Shown here: positions 26,293 through 36,350 of the stretch, one piece after another | How the letters are laid out: every line of letters starts with the position of its first letter | How positions within the stretch are numbered: position 1 is the first letter of the stretch | Assembly: GCA_026645575.1 (NCBI GenBank) | Contig: JAPKMW010000023.1 | Span: forward strand, 1 to 64,000 | Source of the DNA: Caldilineaceae bacterium | GTDB lineage: Bacteria; Chloroflexota; Anaerolineae; Caldilineales; Caldilineaceae | Reading direction: 5' to 3' | DNA: 64,000 nucleotides | Notes under the pieces: generated by a model | Seen by the model: only the letters and a program-made list of their open reading frames with translations | Told to the model about the DNA's origin: nothing | Database searches by the model: none | Translations under genes and position numbers: made by a program

Positions 26293-27894
26293 ATGAAAAA
26301 TATGATGAAAAATTTGGCGATTCTACTAGGCTTGTTACTAACCCTTTGGCTGATCAGCGGTTGTATTTATATTATTCCGGAAACTGCTACCTTGGCAACA
26401 CCTATGCAGACTACAACGTCAACCGGTAACGCTTGCCAGCCATTAGCCGAATGGGAGACTGTGCAGATCGGACTTGATTTCACCGATGCGGCGCAGACCA
26501 ACTTGCTGATTAAACCGACGATACGCGTCTTTAGCAATCATATCCACGGCGAACGAAGCGAACTGCCCCAGGCCAGTGCAGTAGCCCAGCCAGCAGAAAG
26601 CGGTTACTTTGTCTGTAGTGACTTTTCCTGCCAAATTACTGATCAGGGCGTTACAAGCGAAACCATAGGCTACACCATTGAAATGCAACAGGCCGGCTAC
26701 CTTACCACCACGACGACCATCGGCATCGCGACCCGTGATGGTTGCCCGCTGGCGCAAGGGTTAAACCTAGAGATCGAACCGCTCTGTTCGCCTGAACGGC
26801 CCATCGGCATACTCCCGATGCAACTGCTGGACGACAAGGGGCTACCTGTGGAAAATGCCGTTGTCACCTATCGCATGGCGGCGGAAGACGCCCCACAAGA
26901 AGCGACCTGTGTACAAAGGGGGTACGATGGGGTCTACTTCTGCGAGATTGCTGTTGCCGGGCCACTCACAACAACCGCAACCATCAGCGCACAGATTGGT
27001 GGCGACCGGGTCAAGCCGTTGCAGCATGATTTCACGCTGAACATCAACGCAAACCATTGCCTCTATCAACCGTCCGAATGGCGAGAAGAACTTACCCTAG
27101 CCGATGCCTGTGGGGTCACGCCCCCTCGGTCGTTACGGCTATTCGACATGGCCGGCAACCCCTATGCCCAACCGGTAGAGGTGAGCATCTCCGGGCACAG
27201 CAGTTCACTTTCATCAGAGGATCTGACAACAACCTGCGCTGATCGCAAGGCCGGCAACGCCTGCGCCCATTACCAGCTCAACATCCCGCACGCCGGCGAT
27301 TATACCGTTTTTGTCCGGCGTCCTGACGGCGTTCACTTGGCAACCCGTTCCATTAGCATTCCTGGTCAGGCAAATGGTTGTATAGCCGATACGGACAGTG
27401 ACGCCTACACCATGTTTATTGCCGACACTGACGAACGCCCTTCGGCAGCGATGTTGACCAATGATCCGGCTATTTGCCAAGTCGATCCGCAGGAATTGCC
27501 CGCTACCCTACGCCTCTTTTTGTCGCCAGATCAAGCGGATTTGCCAGTGACGTTGGCGTACCAGATCGGCGCAGCCCCGTCGACGCCGGCTACCGCCTGT
27601 ACGACCCACGGTCAAGTCGCCCAGTGTGACTTGACCGTGCCGTACCCTATCACTGAAAATGTGACGGCGCAAATCAGGGTCGGGGCAGAGGAAACGCAAA
27701 CGGCGACGTTAGCAAATTTTGATTGGTTCCAGTGCACCGAAGATGGCGCCGTGGAAATCGTACAGGAACACCGCTTTAGCATTGGCAGCTTCTCTGGCGG
27801 GATGACCCTCATGGGCAGCGGCTGTGACAACATGTGTTACAGCGTTCCTGACGCCACCCACTTATTTTTTGAACTTTACCTGGATCAGCAGTAG
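26293..27894 (+). CDS. Lipoprotein of unknown function, module copy 2
   Basis: A paralogue of the lipoprotein at 20422-22023 with the same 533-residue length and conserved motifs throughout: lipobox LISGC near residue 24, TTTTTIGIATRDGCPLAQ, RPIGILPMQLLDDKG, YDGVYFCEIAVAGP, and the C-terminal CDNMCYS...HLFFELYLDQ. Cysteine positions are kept, which suggests conserved disulfides and selection on both copies. No enzymatic motif. It precedes the second C11 peptidase gene by 102 nt. The start is supported by AGGAGCAATTACCTCA-type leader spacing similar to copy 1. Confidence 0.82.
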   Translation: MKNMMKNLAILLGLLLTLWLISGCIYIIPETATLATPMQTTTSTGNACQPLAEWETVQIGLDFTDAAQTNLLIKPTIRVFSNHIHGERSELPQASAVAQPAESGYFVCSDFSCQITDQGVTSETIGYTIEMQQAGYLTTTTTIGIATRDGCPLAQGLNLEIEPLCSPERPIGILPMQLLDDKGLPVENAVVTYRMAAEDAPQEATCVQRGYDGVYFCEIAVAGPLTTTATISAQIGGDRVKPLQHDFTLNINANHCLYQPSEWREELTLADACGVTPPRSLRLFDMAGNPYAQPVEVSISGHSSSLSSEDLTTTCADRKAGNACAHYQLNIPHAGDYTVFVRRPDGVHLATRSISIPGQANGCIADTDSDAYTMFIADTDERPSAAMLTNDPAICQVDPQELPATLRLFLSPDQADLPVTLAYQIGAAPSTPATACTTHGQVAQCDLTVPYPITENVTAQIRVGAEETQTATLANFDWFQCTEDGAVEIVQEHRFSIGSFSGGMTLMGSGCDNMCYSVPDATHLFFELYLDQQ

Positions 27895-27897
27895 CCA

Positions 27898-27967
27898 GTC
27901 GCGTGCGTTGCACCGGCCAGGTTTGCTCAGGGAACAGACCGTCCGTGGCCAGTGCAACGCACACGAC
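27898..27967. repeat. Inverted repeat between lipoprotein copy 2 and second C11 gene
   Basis: Arms 27898-27919 and 27946-27967 (GTCGCGTGCGTTGCACCGGCCA type) pair over 22 bp with two mismatches. It begins three bases after the lipoprotein stop codon and ends 29 bp before the next start. There is no room for promoter-like site B here, so the C11 gene may be read through from the lipoprotein. Confidence 0.6.
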
Positions 27968-27996
27968 CGACTACCAACAAAGGACAAAACAAATCT

Positions 27997-30687
27997 ATGG
28001 TTATTCAACACCAACGTCTTCTTGCGTTCAGCGGCTTTGGCCTGCTTCTCCTTCTTGGCCTATTTCTGGGCCGGCAATGGGTGGCCCACGCCCAAACCAA
28101 TCCGCCGGTCCATCCTGATGGGTGGGATCTATCCTTTGCTGGTGACGGTCGACTGGAAGTAGACCCAAATTGCATGTACGGTGAGTTAGTTCATGTGCAA
28201 GCCGATGACAAATTCATTGTTAGCGCAACGTGTAACGGAGAGGGTTCTTTATTACGCTATTTGCCCGATGGCCTACCCGACCCAGCTTTTGGCGTCAACG
28301 GGCGCATCGCAACCGGCGACGACTATTATCGGGAGGCAGACTTAGTAACAACACAAACCGACGGCAAGATCGTGGCGGCGGGCGGCTTGCGCGTGACACG
28401 CTTTCACGGCAATGGCACCCTGGATACCAGCTTTGGCGTCAATGGGGTGGCCGATGTTTTTGGCGTTTCTGACTACACGAGTAATGAGTTCACCGGAATC
28501 GGGCTACAGCCAGACGGCAAGTTGATTGCCGTTGGGGTCCGCAATCGACAGCCGCTGATTGCGCGCTACACGCACGACGGCCACCTTGACACCACCTTTC
28601 AGGGGCAGGGTTATCGCGTAGAAGCGGTTGCTGAACATGAACAAACTTGGTTGAGAGTTAATCGTTGGCATGGGGTAGCGATTCAGCCCGATGGTAAACT
28701 GGTCGTGGGGCGCACTACTACCCGCTTAATCGACCCTTTTTATGAGATATATGATAGCAATGCGATTGTGGTGCGTTTTAATGCCGATGGCGCGTTGGAT
28801 ACCAGTTTTGGTAGTGGCGGCATCGTCAATTGCGGTGCTGAAGCGGATTCCATCTGGTTCGATGAACTTGCCCTTCAGTCTGACGGCAAAATTCTGGTTG
28901 GGCTAGACCCCTATGACACAGAAATAACTTTGATTCGCCTATTACCATCAGGCGCCAACGATCCTTCTTTTTTTTCTGCACTCAAAATTGACTCTTACTA
29001 CAATATTCAAGTTGATCACATCGGCCGGATTTTAATGGAACGGGATACCTTACATCGTTTATTACCGGATGGAAATATCGATGTGAGTTTTGGGAAGAAC
29101 GGTACTCTATCCCCACCTGGCCGTAATATTTCTTTTGCCATGCAAGCTGATGGACGCATCTTAGTTTCCAATAATGCATATGATGACAAAGTCCAAATAT
29201 TTCGTTACACGGACAATCGCCCACCGGCCCCAGGCACCCCGCCGGCCCCAACCGCAACCGTCACCCCAACCGCCACGCCAACCCCATCCCCCACGCCAAC
29301 ACCGCTGCCCCCGGAACAACGTTCCTTGGCCCTCGTTTACGCCGTTCTTGACAACAACCTGGGCAGCGCGTGGACGCGACTGGTCAACAATATCGAAGCC
29401 GGTGCCCACCCCGGCGTTGATGTGCGGTTGCTGATCGATGGTCCGGCCACCGGCGACGCCTATGTCTACCAGATCCAGCCGGATCGCAACCCTTATTGTC
29501 CGACGATTGAAAATCCAACCTGTGATGGGCGTTACCGCGAAGGGTTCAACTATCAACGCTTTTTTACGGAGGATACGGCGCGCCCGCACGCCCTCTATCA
29601 ATTCCTGGTCGATAGCTTCAACGCCTATCCGCAGGCGCCTCAAGTCGCCCTCACCATTATCGGCCACGGTAGCGGCTGGGGGGCGAATGCCCTGCCCGCC
29701 CAACCCAGCATCTGGCGCGACCAGAATGACACCCTGGGCGGCATGTTGTGGGATGATCACACCGGCGTCCAAAGCGGCAGCCGTTCCCTCTCGACGCTGG
29801 CTTTGGGGCAGGCCATCCACTGGGCCACCAGCGAAACCAAGCGCACCCTCAACCTGCTCTATCTCGACGGCTGCTCTATGGGCATGACCGAAGTCGCCTA
29901 TGAGTTACGCAACCGCGCCGACTATCTGCTCGCCTCGCCCAACACCGACTGGGCCACCTTTGCCTATGACCAACTGTTGCCCCTGGTGCGCTATGATCGT
30001 GACGGGCGCGCCTTGGGCGAAGCGTGGCTGGCTGCCGAAGCCGCTTTGATGCGCAGCCGCACCGGCTATCCTTTCACCCTGGCGCTGACCGATCTGCGAC
30101 GGATCACGCCCCTGGCGACTACCGTCACCGCCTTTGCCGATGCGCTGCAAGAGGTGATCCCTACCCAACGGGCCGCCATTACGCTGGCTTATCAACAGAG
30201 CGACCGCTTTGACAGCAACTACGACGCCAAGTTAGACAGCGACGACAATTACCTGGATCTGCGCGATTTTGCCGCCCAGGTGCAGAGCAGCGGTATCACT
30301 GATACGCTGGTGATCAGTCACGCCCAGGCCGTGCAAACGCTCTTGAGTTCAGTGGTCATCACCGTGGCCCAGCAGAATGGATCACCCTGGCTGGCCGAAG
30401 AGCAGACCTGGGACTGGCGCAACCTGGGCGGCCTGAGCATCTACGCCCCGCTCCAGACCGACGAAGCCAAACGGCGCATCTACTACACCAAGGATCATCT
30501 AGCCTGGGCCGCCGATAGCCGTTGGGATGACTTTCTCACCACCTTCTGGGCTGGCACAGTCAACGGTGCAATCACCACCGCCGATCTACCCGTTTGCTAC
30601 GCCACGACCCAGGGCTGTGCGGGATTAGCCAATCCCTTGCCGGTGCAGCCGCCCCTGGTGGTTTTTCTGCCCACGATTTGGCGATAA
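27997..30687 (+). CDS. Secreted delta-60-repeat/C11 (clostripain-type) peptidase with YLP-type tail
   Basis: About 896 residues from the ATG at 27997 (an ATG at 27952 lies inside the inverted repeat and would extend the signal peptide). After the signal peptide (ending near AHAQ) come about six delta-60-type repeats (DPAFGVNGRIATG, DTSFGVNGV, LQPDGKLIAVG). A Thr/Pro linker near residue 415-440 leads into a C11 domain with the catalytic His in IIGHGSGWG near 555 and Cys in LDGCSMGM near 624. It ends VVFLPTIWR. Its catalytic half is clearly homologous to that of the gene at 22224, but the N-terminal sensor/adhesion part has been exchanged. Confidence 0.9.
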   Translation: MVIQHQRLLAFSGFGLLLLLGLFLGRQWVAHAQTNPPVHPDGWDLSFAGDGRLEVDPNCMYGELVHVQADDKFIVSATCNGEGSLLRYLPDGLPDPAFGVNGRIATGDDYYREADLVTTQTDGKIVAAGGLRVTRFHGNGTLDTSFGVNGVADVFGVSDYTSNEFTGIGLQPDGKLIAVGVRNRQPLIARYTHDGHLDTTFQGQGYRVEAVAEHEQTWLRVNRWHGVAIQPDGKLVVGRTTTRLIDPFYEIYDSNAIVVRFNADGALDTSFGSGGIVNCGAEADSIWFDELALQSDGKILVGLDPYDTEITLIRLLPSGANDPSFFSALKIDSYYNIQVDHIGRILMERDTLHRLLPDGNIDVSFGKNGTLSPPGRNISFAMQADGRILVSNNAYDDKVQIFRYTDNRPPAPGTPPAPTATVTPTATPTPSPTPTPLPPEQRSLALVYAVLDNNLGSAWTRLVNNIEAGAHPGVDVRLLIDGPATGDAYVYQIQPDRNPYCPTIENPTCDGRYREGFNYQRFFTEDTARPHALYQFLVDSFNAYPQAPQVALTIIGHGSGWGANALPAQPSIWRDQNDTLGGMLWDDHTGVQSGSRSLSTLALGQAIHWATSETKRTLNLLYLDGCSMGMTEVAYELRNRADYLLASPNTDWATFAYDQLLPLVRYDRDGRALGEAWLAAEAALMRSRTGYPFTLALTDLRRITPLATTVTAFADALQEVIPTQRAAITLAYQQSDRFDSNYDAKLDSDDNYLDLRDFAAQVQSSGITDTLVISHAQAVQTLLSSVVITVAQQNGSPWLAEEQTWDWRNLGGLSIYAPLQTDEAKRRIYYTKDHLAWAADSRWDDFLTTFWAGTVNGAITTADLPVCYATTQGCAGLANPLPVQPPLVVFLPTIWR

Positions 30688-30732
30688 GGAAGAAATTCGA
30701 TAGAAATTTTGCGATGATTTTGAGTGGTGATA

Positions 30733-30782
30733 CCGTATCCGCCATTGCCCGTCCTGTGGGAACAGGCAATGGCGGAATACGG
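30733..30782. terminator. Hairpin after the second C11 gene
   Basis: CCGTATCCGCCATTGCC (30733-30749) pairs with the complement at 30765-30782 with one bulged base; an inner CCTG/CAGG extends it. Convergent to the Rpn pseudogene at 30820, so it may end transcription in both directions. Confidence 0.6.
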
Positions 30783-30819
30783 ATTTTATACGACAAACGA
30801 ATAAGCGTAACCTGACCAG

Positions 30820-31733
30820 TTATTCTGCCATCTCCGGCAGAATAAGCTCATCCAGGCTTTGGATGGTGACAAGCTGCTGGGCCACCTGTGCCAGCGTCTC
30901 TTCGTCTTGAATCGCCTGAATACGTGCAACAACGGATGAAGGCGCTTCACCAAACATCAAGGTGAGCATACGCAGCAACATGGTGCGTTCGCCATCCAGC
31001 TTACCTTCCGTTCGCCCTTGATCACGACCTTCGGATCGTAAACGATCACCCCAGGTCTTTTCAACTGTAAGTAATTTATCCATAATGGCCTCCCGTGGAT
31101 CGGACAACTCACTGGTCGGTGCGTAGGTGTTCATAAACTCAAACAGGAACAATTTGTCGCCATCCGACAGATCACTTTCGACAACTTTCTGCAGCGCCTC
31201 TAATTTTAACAAGGCTGGGCTTTCCCCTTCGGGTTCCATCAACACTGTCAACGCGGCAGCGACCGGACTGTTCTCCGCCAAATAGTGCCGACTTGACCAT
31301 AGCGGAAGTGCAAAACAGGGTGACCGAAAATGCTTTCGTGATAGCTCTGCCAGTCCAACCCGCCGGCATTCGGCAACAAGACCAGCGCTAATGGTAACAC
31401 CGGCTTGCGGCGGAAGAGGCGTAGCAAGGCGTAATACTCGCTCATCCGCTGGGGCAGCGTCACTTTGTCGCGCCCTTCTACTTCCAGATGAACGATAATG
31501 GTTTCCGCCACACCTTCCCAGGTCGCGACTTCGGCCACAATGTCGGTGATGCGCAATTCCTGGCCGGCGAAGTTGATGATCAACTCTTTATCAAAAAATT
31601 GCAAGGTCGCGAAATTCAACCGCTCTGCTTCCGCCGGAAAAAAGATCCAGAGAAAGTCTGGCAGGAAGCGGTGGAGAAACTCTTTGAAAAGCCGATCATG
31701 CAAGGTGCGCGGCGGTTGCGTTTCTTCACTCAT
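30820..31733 (-). pseudogene. Rpn-family PD-(D/E)XK nuclease-like gene, frameshifted (copy 1)
   Basis: The N-terminal part reads from 31733 (LHDRLFKEFLHRFLPDFL, then FDKELIINFAGQELRITDIVAEV, HLEVEGRDK), the conserved start of Rpn/YhgA-like (transposase_31) proteins. The frame breaks near 31286. The C-terminal half continues from 31281 to 30820 with the family's LDGERTMLLRMLTLMFGEAP tail. Compared with the copy at 48266-48844, exactly 22 bp are missing between two TGCCGACT repeats, of which only one remains, which explains the shift. Restored, the protein would be about 311 residues. Rpn proteins promote recombination in E. coli (family knowledge). Confidence 0.8.
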
Positions 31734-31812
31734 ACCATAGCTCTCATGATGGTGGTCTTTGGTTCATACACATAGTTTACCATAGGCTGGTCGTATGACC
31801 CAAACAGCGCCA

Positions 31813-34542
31813 TTATGCGCCCGTCGCCAACCCATTCCTCATGGCAGCGACTTTATCCAGCAAGCTTTGGGTCGCGGCGACTTCGGCGTCGATCTCTACC
31901 TGCTCAAAGAGCCGCAACGCCTGTTGTAGATACCGCTCGGCCTCAGCAAAGCGCCCCTCATTGTGATAGAGTTCGCCCAATGCTCGCTGCGCATATGCCT
32001 CCATAAAGCGGTCTTCATTTTCCTGTGCTGTGTGGAGCGAGCGCTGAAAGAGTGCTTTGGCTTCCCCTGCCGTGCCTTGTGCTTTTCTTACGCGCGCCAA
32101 GGCAAAGAGCGCATAGGGCATGGAATGGGGTGCGTTCTGCGTGATGGCTACTTGTGCGTACGTTTCGGAATTGGCTAGCTCGCCGAGATCAAAGTAGGCT
32201 TCGGCTAGATTCACTGCTGTAAGCCCAATCCAATAGGGTGCGTTCATCATCTTGAACAGGGGAAGGGCTTTGTGAGCGGCGTCAATCGCCCGTTCAAGGT
32301 GACCAGCATCCTTGTGAGCCGCGGCCAAATTGGCATAGACGTGCGCCAGGGTCAGCCAATCGGAACTGGCTTCGCAGTAAACAATGGCGTCATGGGCGGC
32401 GTGGAGTGCATCCTCGTAGTTGCCCAATCGGCCCAATATACGGGAACGGGCAAATTGAAGCGTAGCAATCGCCGCGTGATCGCCGCTGCTTTGGGCGAGG
32501 GCAAGCGCGCTTTGGTAGGAAACGTGGGCATCGCCAAAGCGGCCTTCATACTCTTCCAACATCCCCTGCAGGCGTTGGGTCTCGCAGCGCGCTTGCAGCA
32601 GGTATTGTCGCATCAATTTGGTGTTGCGCTGCCGAGTATGGAGCAGTCCCCGCTGACATTGGAGATGGACCAAGTTCTGTTGCAGCCGCATCAGCGTCTG
32701 GATGCCAGCGCCATAACTTTGCTCCGCGGCGACCTGCTGCCCCAACGCCTCTTGCAATTGCCCCTGCAAGGTGTACGCTCGCACATCGGCTTCATCGGTC
32801 TGCGTCCAGGCTTCGGTTGCCAGCACGGCCAACCCTTGTTGTACTTCGCCATGCCGTTGATGCAGTTCGGCCAGGATTAGATCCAGGCTCTTCCGTTCAG
32901 CGCGCGGCAATTCATCGCGGGTAATGGCGGCAAAAATTGCCTGGGCAGCGCCGCTTTTGCCGCGCAGAAGCTCCTGGCGCAACTGAGGGTGCCAGATACG
33001 GACAGCTTGCCCAGCAGCACCGCCGTGGACATAGTGATAGGCGGCTTCGGTGTAGTCCCCGCGTGCCGCGCAGATCGCCCCCGCCGCCAGGTGTAATTGT
33101 TGGCGTGTGGTGGTCGGCAACTGTTGATACAGAATGTCGCGCAAGACCGGTGTCAGTTCGATCCCGCCATAGCTGTCTTGTTGCACTAGGGCAAGAGCCG
33201 TCAGATGGGCCAGCGGATCAGCGTATTCTGACCACTGATCGACTGGCGCGGCGTGGCGAAAGACGGCTAATTGCTGCAAAAGTTGCTGTTCTTGGGACGC
33301 CAACCGTTGCCAAATGCGTTGCCAGATGGGTTGAATGGCAGCCGTTTGCGGCAGGTCGGCGGCCAATGTCGGCAAGGTCGCGCCAGGTTGCCAGAGAACC
33401 AACGCCAGTTTGACCAAGCGCAGATTGCCCTGAGTATAGTCACGCAATTGTTGGATCGCGTCAGCGTCCAGTGTGTAGCCGGTAGCCTGCAAAAGCGTTG
33501 CCAGTTGTACACTTTCCACCCCGCGCAATTCGCAATAAATGTCCGTTTCCAACAGCGGCCGTTGACTGATGTAGAGCAGCGGCAGTTGGCCCTGGAGCGT
33601 ACGCAAAAATTCGAGAATGGCCCGGTGCGCCGCAAGCGGTGCGGGCAGGTCAGCAGCGTGGAGAGTTTCCATTTCATCAAAACAGAAGAGCAGCCGTGCC
33701 CGATCGATACTTTGGAGATCCTTCCGTAGCAGCCCCAATGCCAGATGCAGATCATCCGTCTGCCCCACAGCGAACTGGCGCCAGAGCGCCGTCGCCCCCT
33801 GTTCCCGAAGAAAATGGGCCACCGCAAAGAGCAGGCTGGGCAGGGTGTCGTTGATGCCCTGACGCAAAGTGAACCAAAAGGTGGCGCTAAAGTGGGGATC
33901 GGCGGCAATTTGCGCCGCCAGGGTTGTCTTGCCGACGCCGCCGGCGCCACAGATGGTTACACTTTGGCCCTGGCGGAGCGCTTGCAACGCACGCTCATAC
34001 TCTGCTTTATAACCGACTGGTGTACCAGGCTGCACCGGTGCTTCCAGACGAACGGTAGGGCGTAAACGATCCAACAACGCATCACCGAGCAGATCCACGG
34101 CGAGATCGTAGTCGCGGTAATGTTCTGCCCGCGAGCCGGGGAGAAACTCTTCGCGCTCCCAGATGTCAGCAGTCTTGGTCACTTTGAAAAAGCGTTGAAA
34201 GCAACGTAGTTCTAAGACCAAGTAGGCATAGCCTGGTGCCTCAGGATCCTGGCGCACCCGGTTGAGCAAGGTCGCCATCTCCTGGCGGTTACGTGGCGGC
34301 GTTTCGCCCAAGAAGGTTCCGGCCGCGGCCAACAGTTCGGCCTGCAAAATTTCACCGCGTTGGCGCCCCCCATGAGGGCCAATTGCTTCCGACGGCAGGG
34401 CATGACCAAGAAAATAGGGGCTGGCTAAAGGCGATTCCGCGCCCAACGCTTCCGGTTGGTGAAAGAGCTTGAGGGCATTTTTCAAATGTTGTGAATAAGA
34501 TAGCGCATTCCGATCAAGAGTAAGGGTGGTTTTTTGGGTCAT
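31813..34542 (-). CDS. STAND NTPase with TPR tail (copy 2)
   Basis: About 909 residues from the ATG at 34542 (MTQKTTLTL). Upstream in-frame codons to 34707 have no family similarity and cross the GAGAC repeat. The N-terminal domain matches the one in the gene at 17376 (ESPLASPYFLGHALP). The P-loop GAGGVGKTTLA is near 199-209, a Walker B-like LLFCFDEME about 75 residues later, and the C-terminal half is TPR helices (RFGDAHVSYQSALALAQ, GNYEDALHAAHDAI, GRFAEAERYLQQAL). No effector enzyme is recognised. The gene overlaps nothing, and its 3' end lies 80 bp from the Rpn pseudogene. A partial copy of this Rpn-STAND arrangement is decayed at 48.3-49.0 kb. Confidence 0.82.
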   Translation of the reverse strand: MTQKTTLTLDRNALSYSQHLKNALKLFHQPEALGAESPLASPYFLGHALPSEAIGPHGGRQRGEILQAELLAAAGTFLGETPPRNRQEMATLLNRVRQDPEAPGYAYLVLELRCFQRFFKVTKTADIWEREEFLPGSRAEHYRDYDLAVDLLGDALLDRLRPTVRLEAPVQPGTPVGYKAEYERALQALRQGQSVTICGAGGVGKTTLAAQIAADPHFSATFWFTLRQGINDTLPSLLFAVAHFLREQGATALWRQFAVGQTDDLHLALGLLRKDLQSIDRARLLFCFDEMETLHAADLPAPLAAHRAILEFLRTLQGQLPLLYISQRPLLETDIYCELRGVESVQLATLLQATGYTLDADAIQQLRDYTQGNLRLVKLALVLWQPGATLPTLAADLPQTAAIQPIWQRIWQRLASQEQQLLQQLAVFRHAAPVDQWSEYADPLAHLTALALVQQDSYGGIELTPVLRDILYQQLPTTTRQQLHLAAGAICAARGDYTEAAYHYVHGGAAGQAVRIWHPQLRQELLRGKSGAAQAIFAAITRDELPRAERKSLDLILAELHQRHGEVQQGLAVLATEAWTQTDEADVRAYTLQGQLQEALGQQVAAEQSYGAGIQTLMRLQQNLVHLQCQRGLLHTRQRNTKLMRQYLLQARCETQRLQGMLEEYEGRFGDAHVSYQSALALAQSSGDHAAIATLQFARSRILGRLGNYEDALHAAHDAIVYCEASSDWLTLAHVYANLAAAHKDAGHLERAIDAAHKALPLFKMMNAPYWIGLTAVNLAEAYFDLGELANSETYAQVAITQNAPHSMPYALFALARVRKAQGTAGEAKALFQRSLHTAQENEDRFMEAYAQRALGELYHNEGRFAEAERYLQQALRLFEQVEIDAEVAATQSLLDKVAAMRNGLATGA

Positions 34543-34570
34543 GAGAGATACGGTATTTTTTGACGCTTTT

Positions 34571-34595
34571 GAGACAAAAGTCGAAATTTTGAGAC
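34571..34595. promoter_or_regulatory. GAGAC-N15-GAGAC direct repeat upstream of STAND copy 2
   Basis: GAGAC at 34571-34575 and 34591-34595, 20 bp apart, each preceded by T-rich bases (TTTTGAGAC). It ends 29 bp from the STAND start codon on the opposite strand, a similar distance to the 21-bp-period site upstream of STAND copy 1. A TATTATATACT stretch follows at 34612, a possible -10 for the plus-strand gene at 34722. Confidence 0.5.
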
Positions 34596-34721
34596 GCCAC
34601 GTCAGCGCATCTATTATATACTGACGTAAGTTAATTTGCCGATTACGCAAGCGTCTGAATCGTTTACATATGGCAATTATCATCATCATTGTCATTGCGA
34701 CCGACATTGCTGAACTCTTTC

Positions 34722-36332
34722 ATGGTTGAAAGGAATCGACCCTTGTTTCACAAAATTTTCCTCCACAAAGTTGTGCTGACGCTGCGGCTCGCCACACTGC
34801 TCATCAGCATCAGCATCCCACATGAGGCTTTCGCCCAGGAAACAGAGATGGACAAGCGTGCCTTCTTGCCATTGGTTTATGGGGATGGTAGTCAACAAGT
34901 CGTTACGGGTGAACCATCTGACACCCTTGAACCAGCCGATCCGGCAGACGAAACGCCGATGACGGTTGCAGAGATGGAACAGTTGCTTTCAGAGGCAGCT
35001 GGCGAGCCGGTTGTTTGGAAAGACGGTGTCGAAACAGTTCATGGACGCAGCGCAACAACTGCCTCAAATAATTGTGTGGCCCCTGTGCAGAATAAACTTA
35101 TTTCCACCGCCAACTGTTTACAATTGGTAGAAGAGGACAATGGGTACAGGTTCCAGCATTATGCCCATACACAATGGCTGTCGCGCGGTTCTGTCCCGCG
35201 TTACTTACTGGTTTGGTGTATTACCAATGACAACAGGGGCAATGTACTGGAGAATCGCGCTCGGTACATTTACAATAAACCAATAGTCGCATTTAATCAG
35301 CTGGGCGTCACACCCGGCAGTGACGGATGGGGAACAGGGCTACCAACAGGAATCATCCCCGCTGACGGCAGAATTTACACAAGAACTTGTCAACATTGGA
35401 CCCAATTACCAAATGGGACATGGGCGCCGCTTGAGCCGACAACGGTTTCGGTTCAAGTGGCACAAAGCCAATACTTTTATGCCGAGGCTTACTGGACTTT
35501 CATGTTTACAGTGAAGAATGGTGCGGTGTATGCCCTTACGGTCAATGTATTTGATAGGCATAAGCAGTTGGTCAAGCAAGTGATTGAGCAGTGGCCGGCA
35601 ACATGCGAACCAGTCAACGGCAAAGTTGGGTATGGAGCTGACAGTATCACCTTTTCTAATGGCGGATATCTGGTATGCACACCTGCAATGACACATGTGT
35701 CAATCATCAATGGACAACCAGTAGCTTGGCCAGGAAACTTTCGCACATTTGTCAGGGAACAGTTGATAAGACTAGGCTATAGTGATACAAATGTTGACAT
35801 TTTTCTGAACAGCTATACAGATCCGTGGGCAGCCGCAGATATCAAACTTTCTGAGCAATCCGTAACCGGTGGCTATGGGGTCATCGCTGCCCACCCGGAT
35901 GTATCGCTTAAGATCACACCAACAAGCACCGGCGCTTATCAACTTACGCTACCAGTAGTAGCACCCTGCTCTGCAAATAACTGTGGTGGTCAAAATGATG
36001 CGCTGGCAGGTACTACGTGGGCATTACAAAATGGGGACAACCAATTTTGGGTTGGTCAGAATCCCGGAAATTTTCGACGGCAGTGGCTATCTGTATGGAA
36101 CAATTTTTCTATGTACTTTGACTTTCTGCCGGTGGGGCAGTTCCCAGTTCAGCAATACCGTTACTTCTGGCACAATGGAACGAACACGAATAGTGATCCA
36201 GTCGGAGCATTCGGGAAGCCAAGCGAAACAGATAATCTTCGGGTTACGGTTGGTTGTGATGCGAATGGTAACAACTGTGTAAACATGACCTTGCGCACGC
36301 TCCTGATCGATCCAACCATTTATGGTGGATAG
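34722..36332 (+). CDS. Secreted protein of unknown function with N-terminal FLPLVY motif
   Basis: About 536 residues from the ATG at 34722 (another ATG at 34689 is possible; neither has a clear Shine-Dalgarno). A signal peptide ends near AFAQ. Shortly after the cleavage point comes KRAFLPLVYGD, the same aromatic-LP-hydrophobic core that ends other secreted proteins here, but at the N-terminus. An acidic Thr/Pro spacer follows, then a large domain rich in Tyr, Trp and Asn with several CXXNXC pairs (PCSANNCGG, GCDANGNNC). I recognise no family or catalytic motif. A rho-independent terminator follows at 36351. Confidence 0.78.
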   Translation: MVERNRPLFHKIFLHKVVLTLRLATLLISISIPHEAFAQETEMDKRAFLPLVYGDGSQQVVTGEPSDTLEPADPADETPMTVAEMEQLLSEAAGEPVVWKDGVETVHGRSATTASNNCVAPVQNKLISTANCLQLVEEDNGYRFQHYAHTQWLSRGSVPRYLLVWCITNDNRGNVLENRARYIYNKPIVAFNQLGVTPGSDGWGTGLPTGIIPADGRIYTRTCQHWTQLPNGTWAPLEPTTVSVQVAQSQYFYAEAYWTFMFTVKNGAVYALTVNVFDRHKQLVKQVIEQWPATCEPVNGKVGYGADSITFSNGGYLVCTPAMTHVSIINGQPVAWPGNFRTFVREQLIRLGYSDTNVDIFLNSYTDPWAAADIKLSEQSVTGGYGVIAAHPDVSLKITPTSTGAYQLTLPVVAPCSANNCGGQNDALAGTTWALQNGDNQFWVGQNPGNFRRQWLSVWNNFSMYFDFLPVGQFPVQQYRYFWHNGTNTNSDPVGAFGKPSETDNLRVTVGCDANGNNCVNMTLRTLLIDPTIYGG

Positions 36333-36350
36333 GCATATTCCCCACTGGAC

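Noticed and set aside
30820..31733. Insertion sequence (Rpn annotated as transposase)
   Set aside because: No terminal inverted repeats or target-site duplications are visible; Rpn genes are not IS elements in the strict sense.
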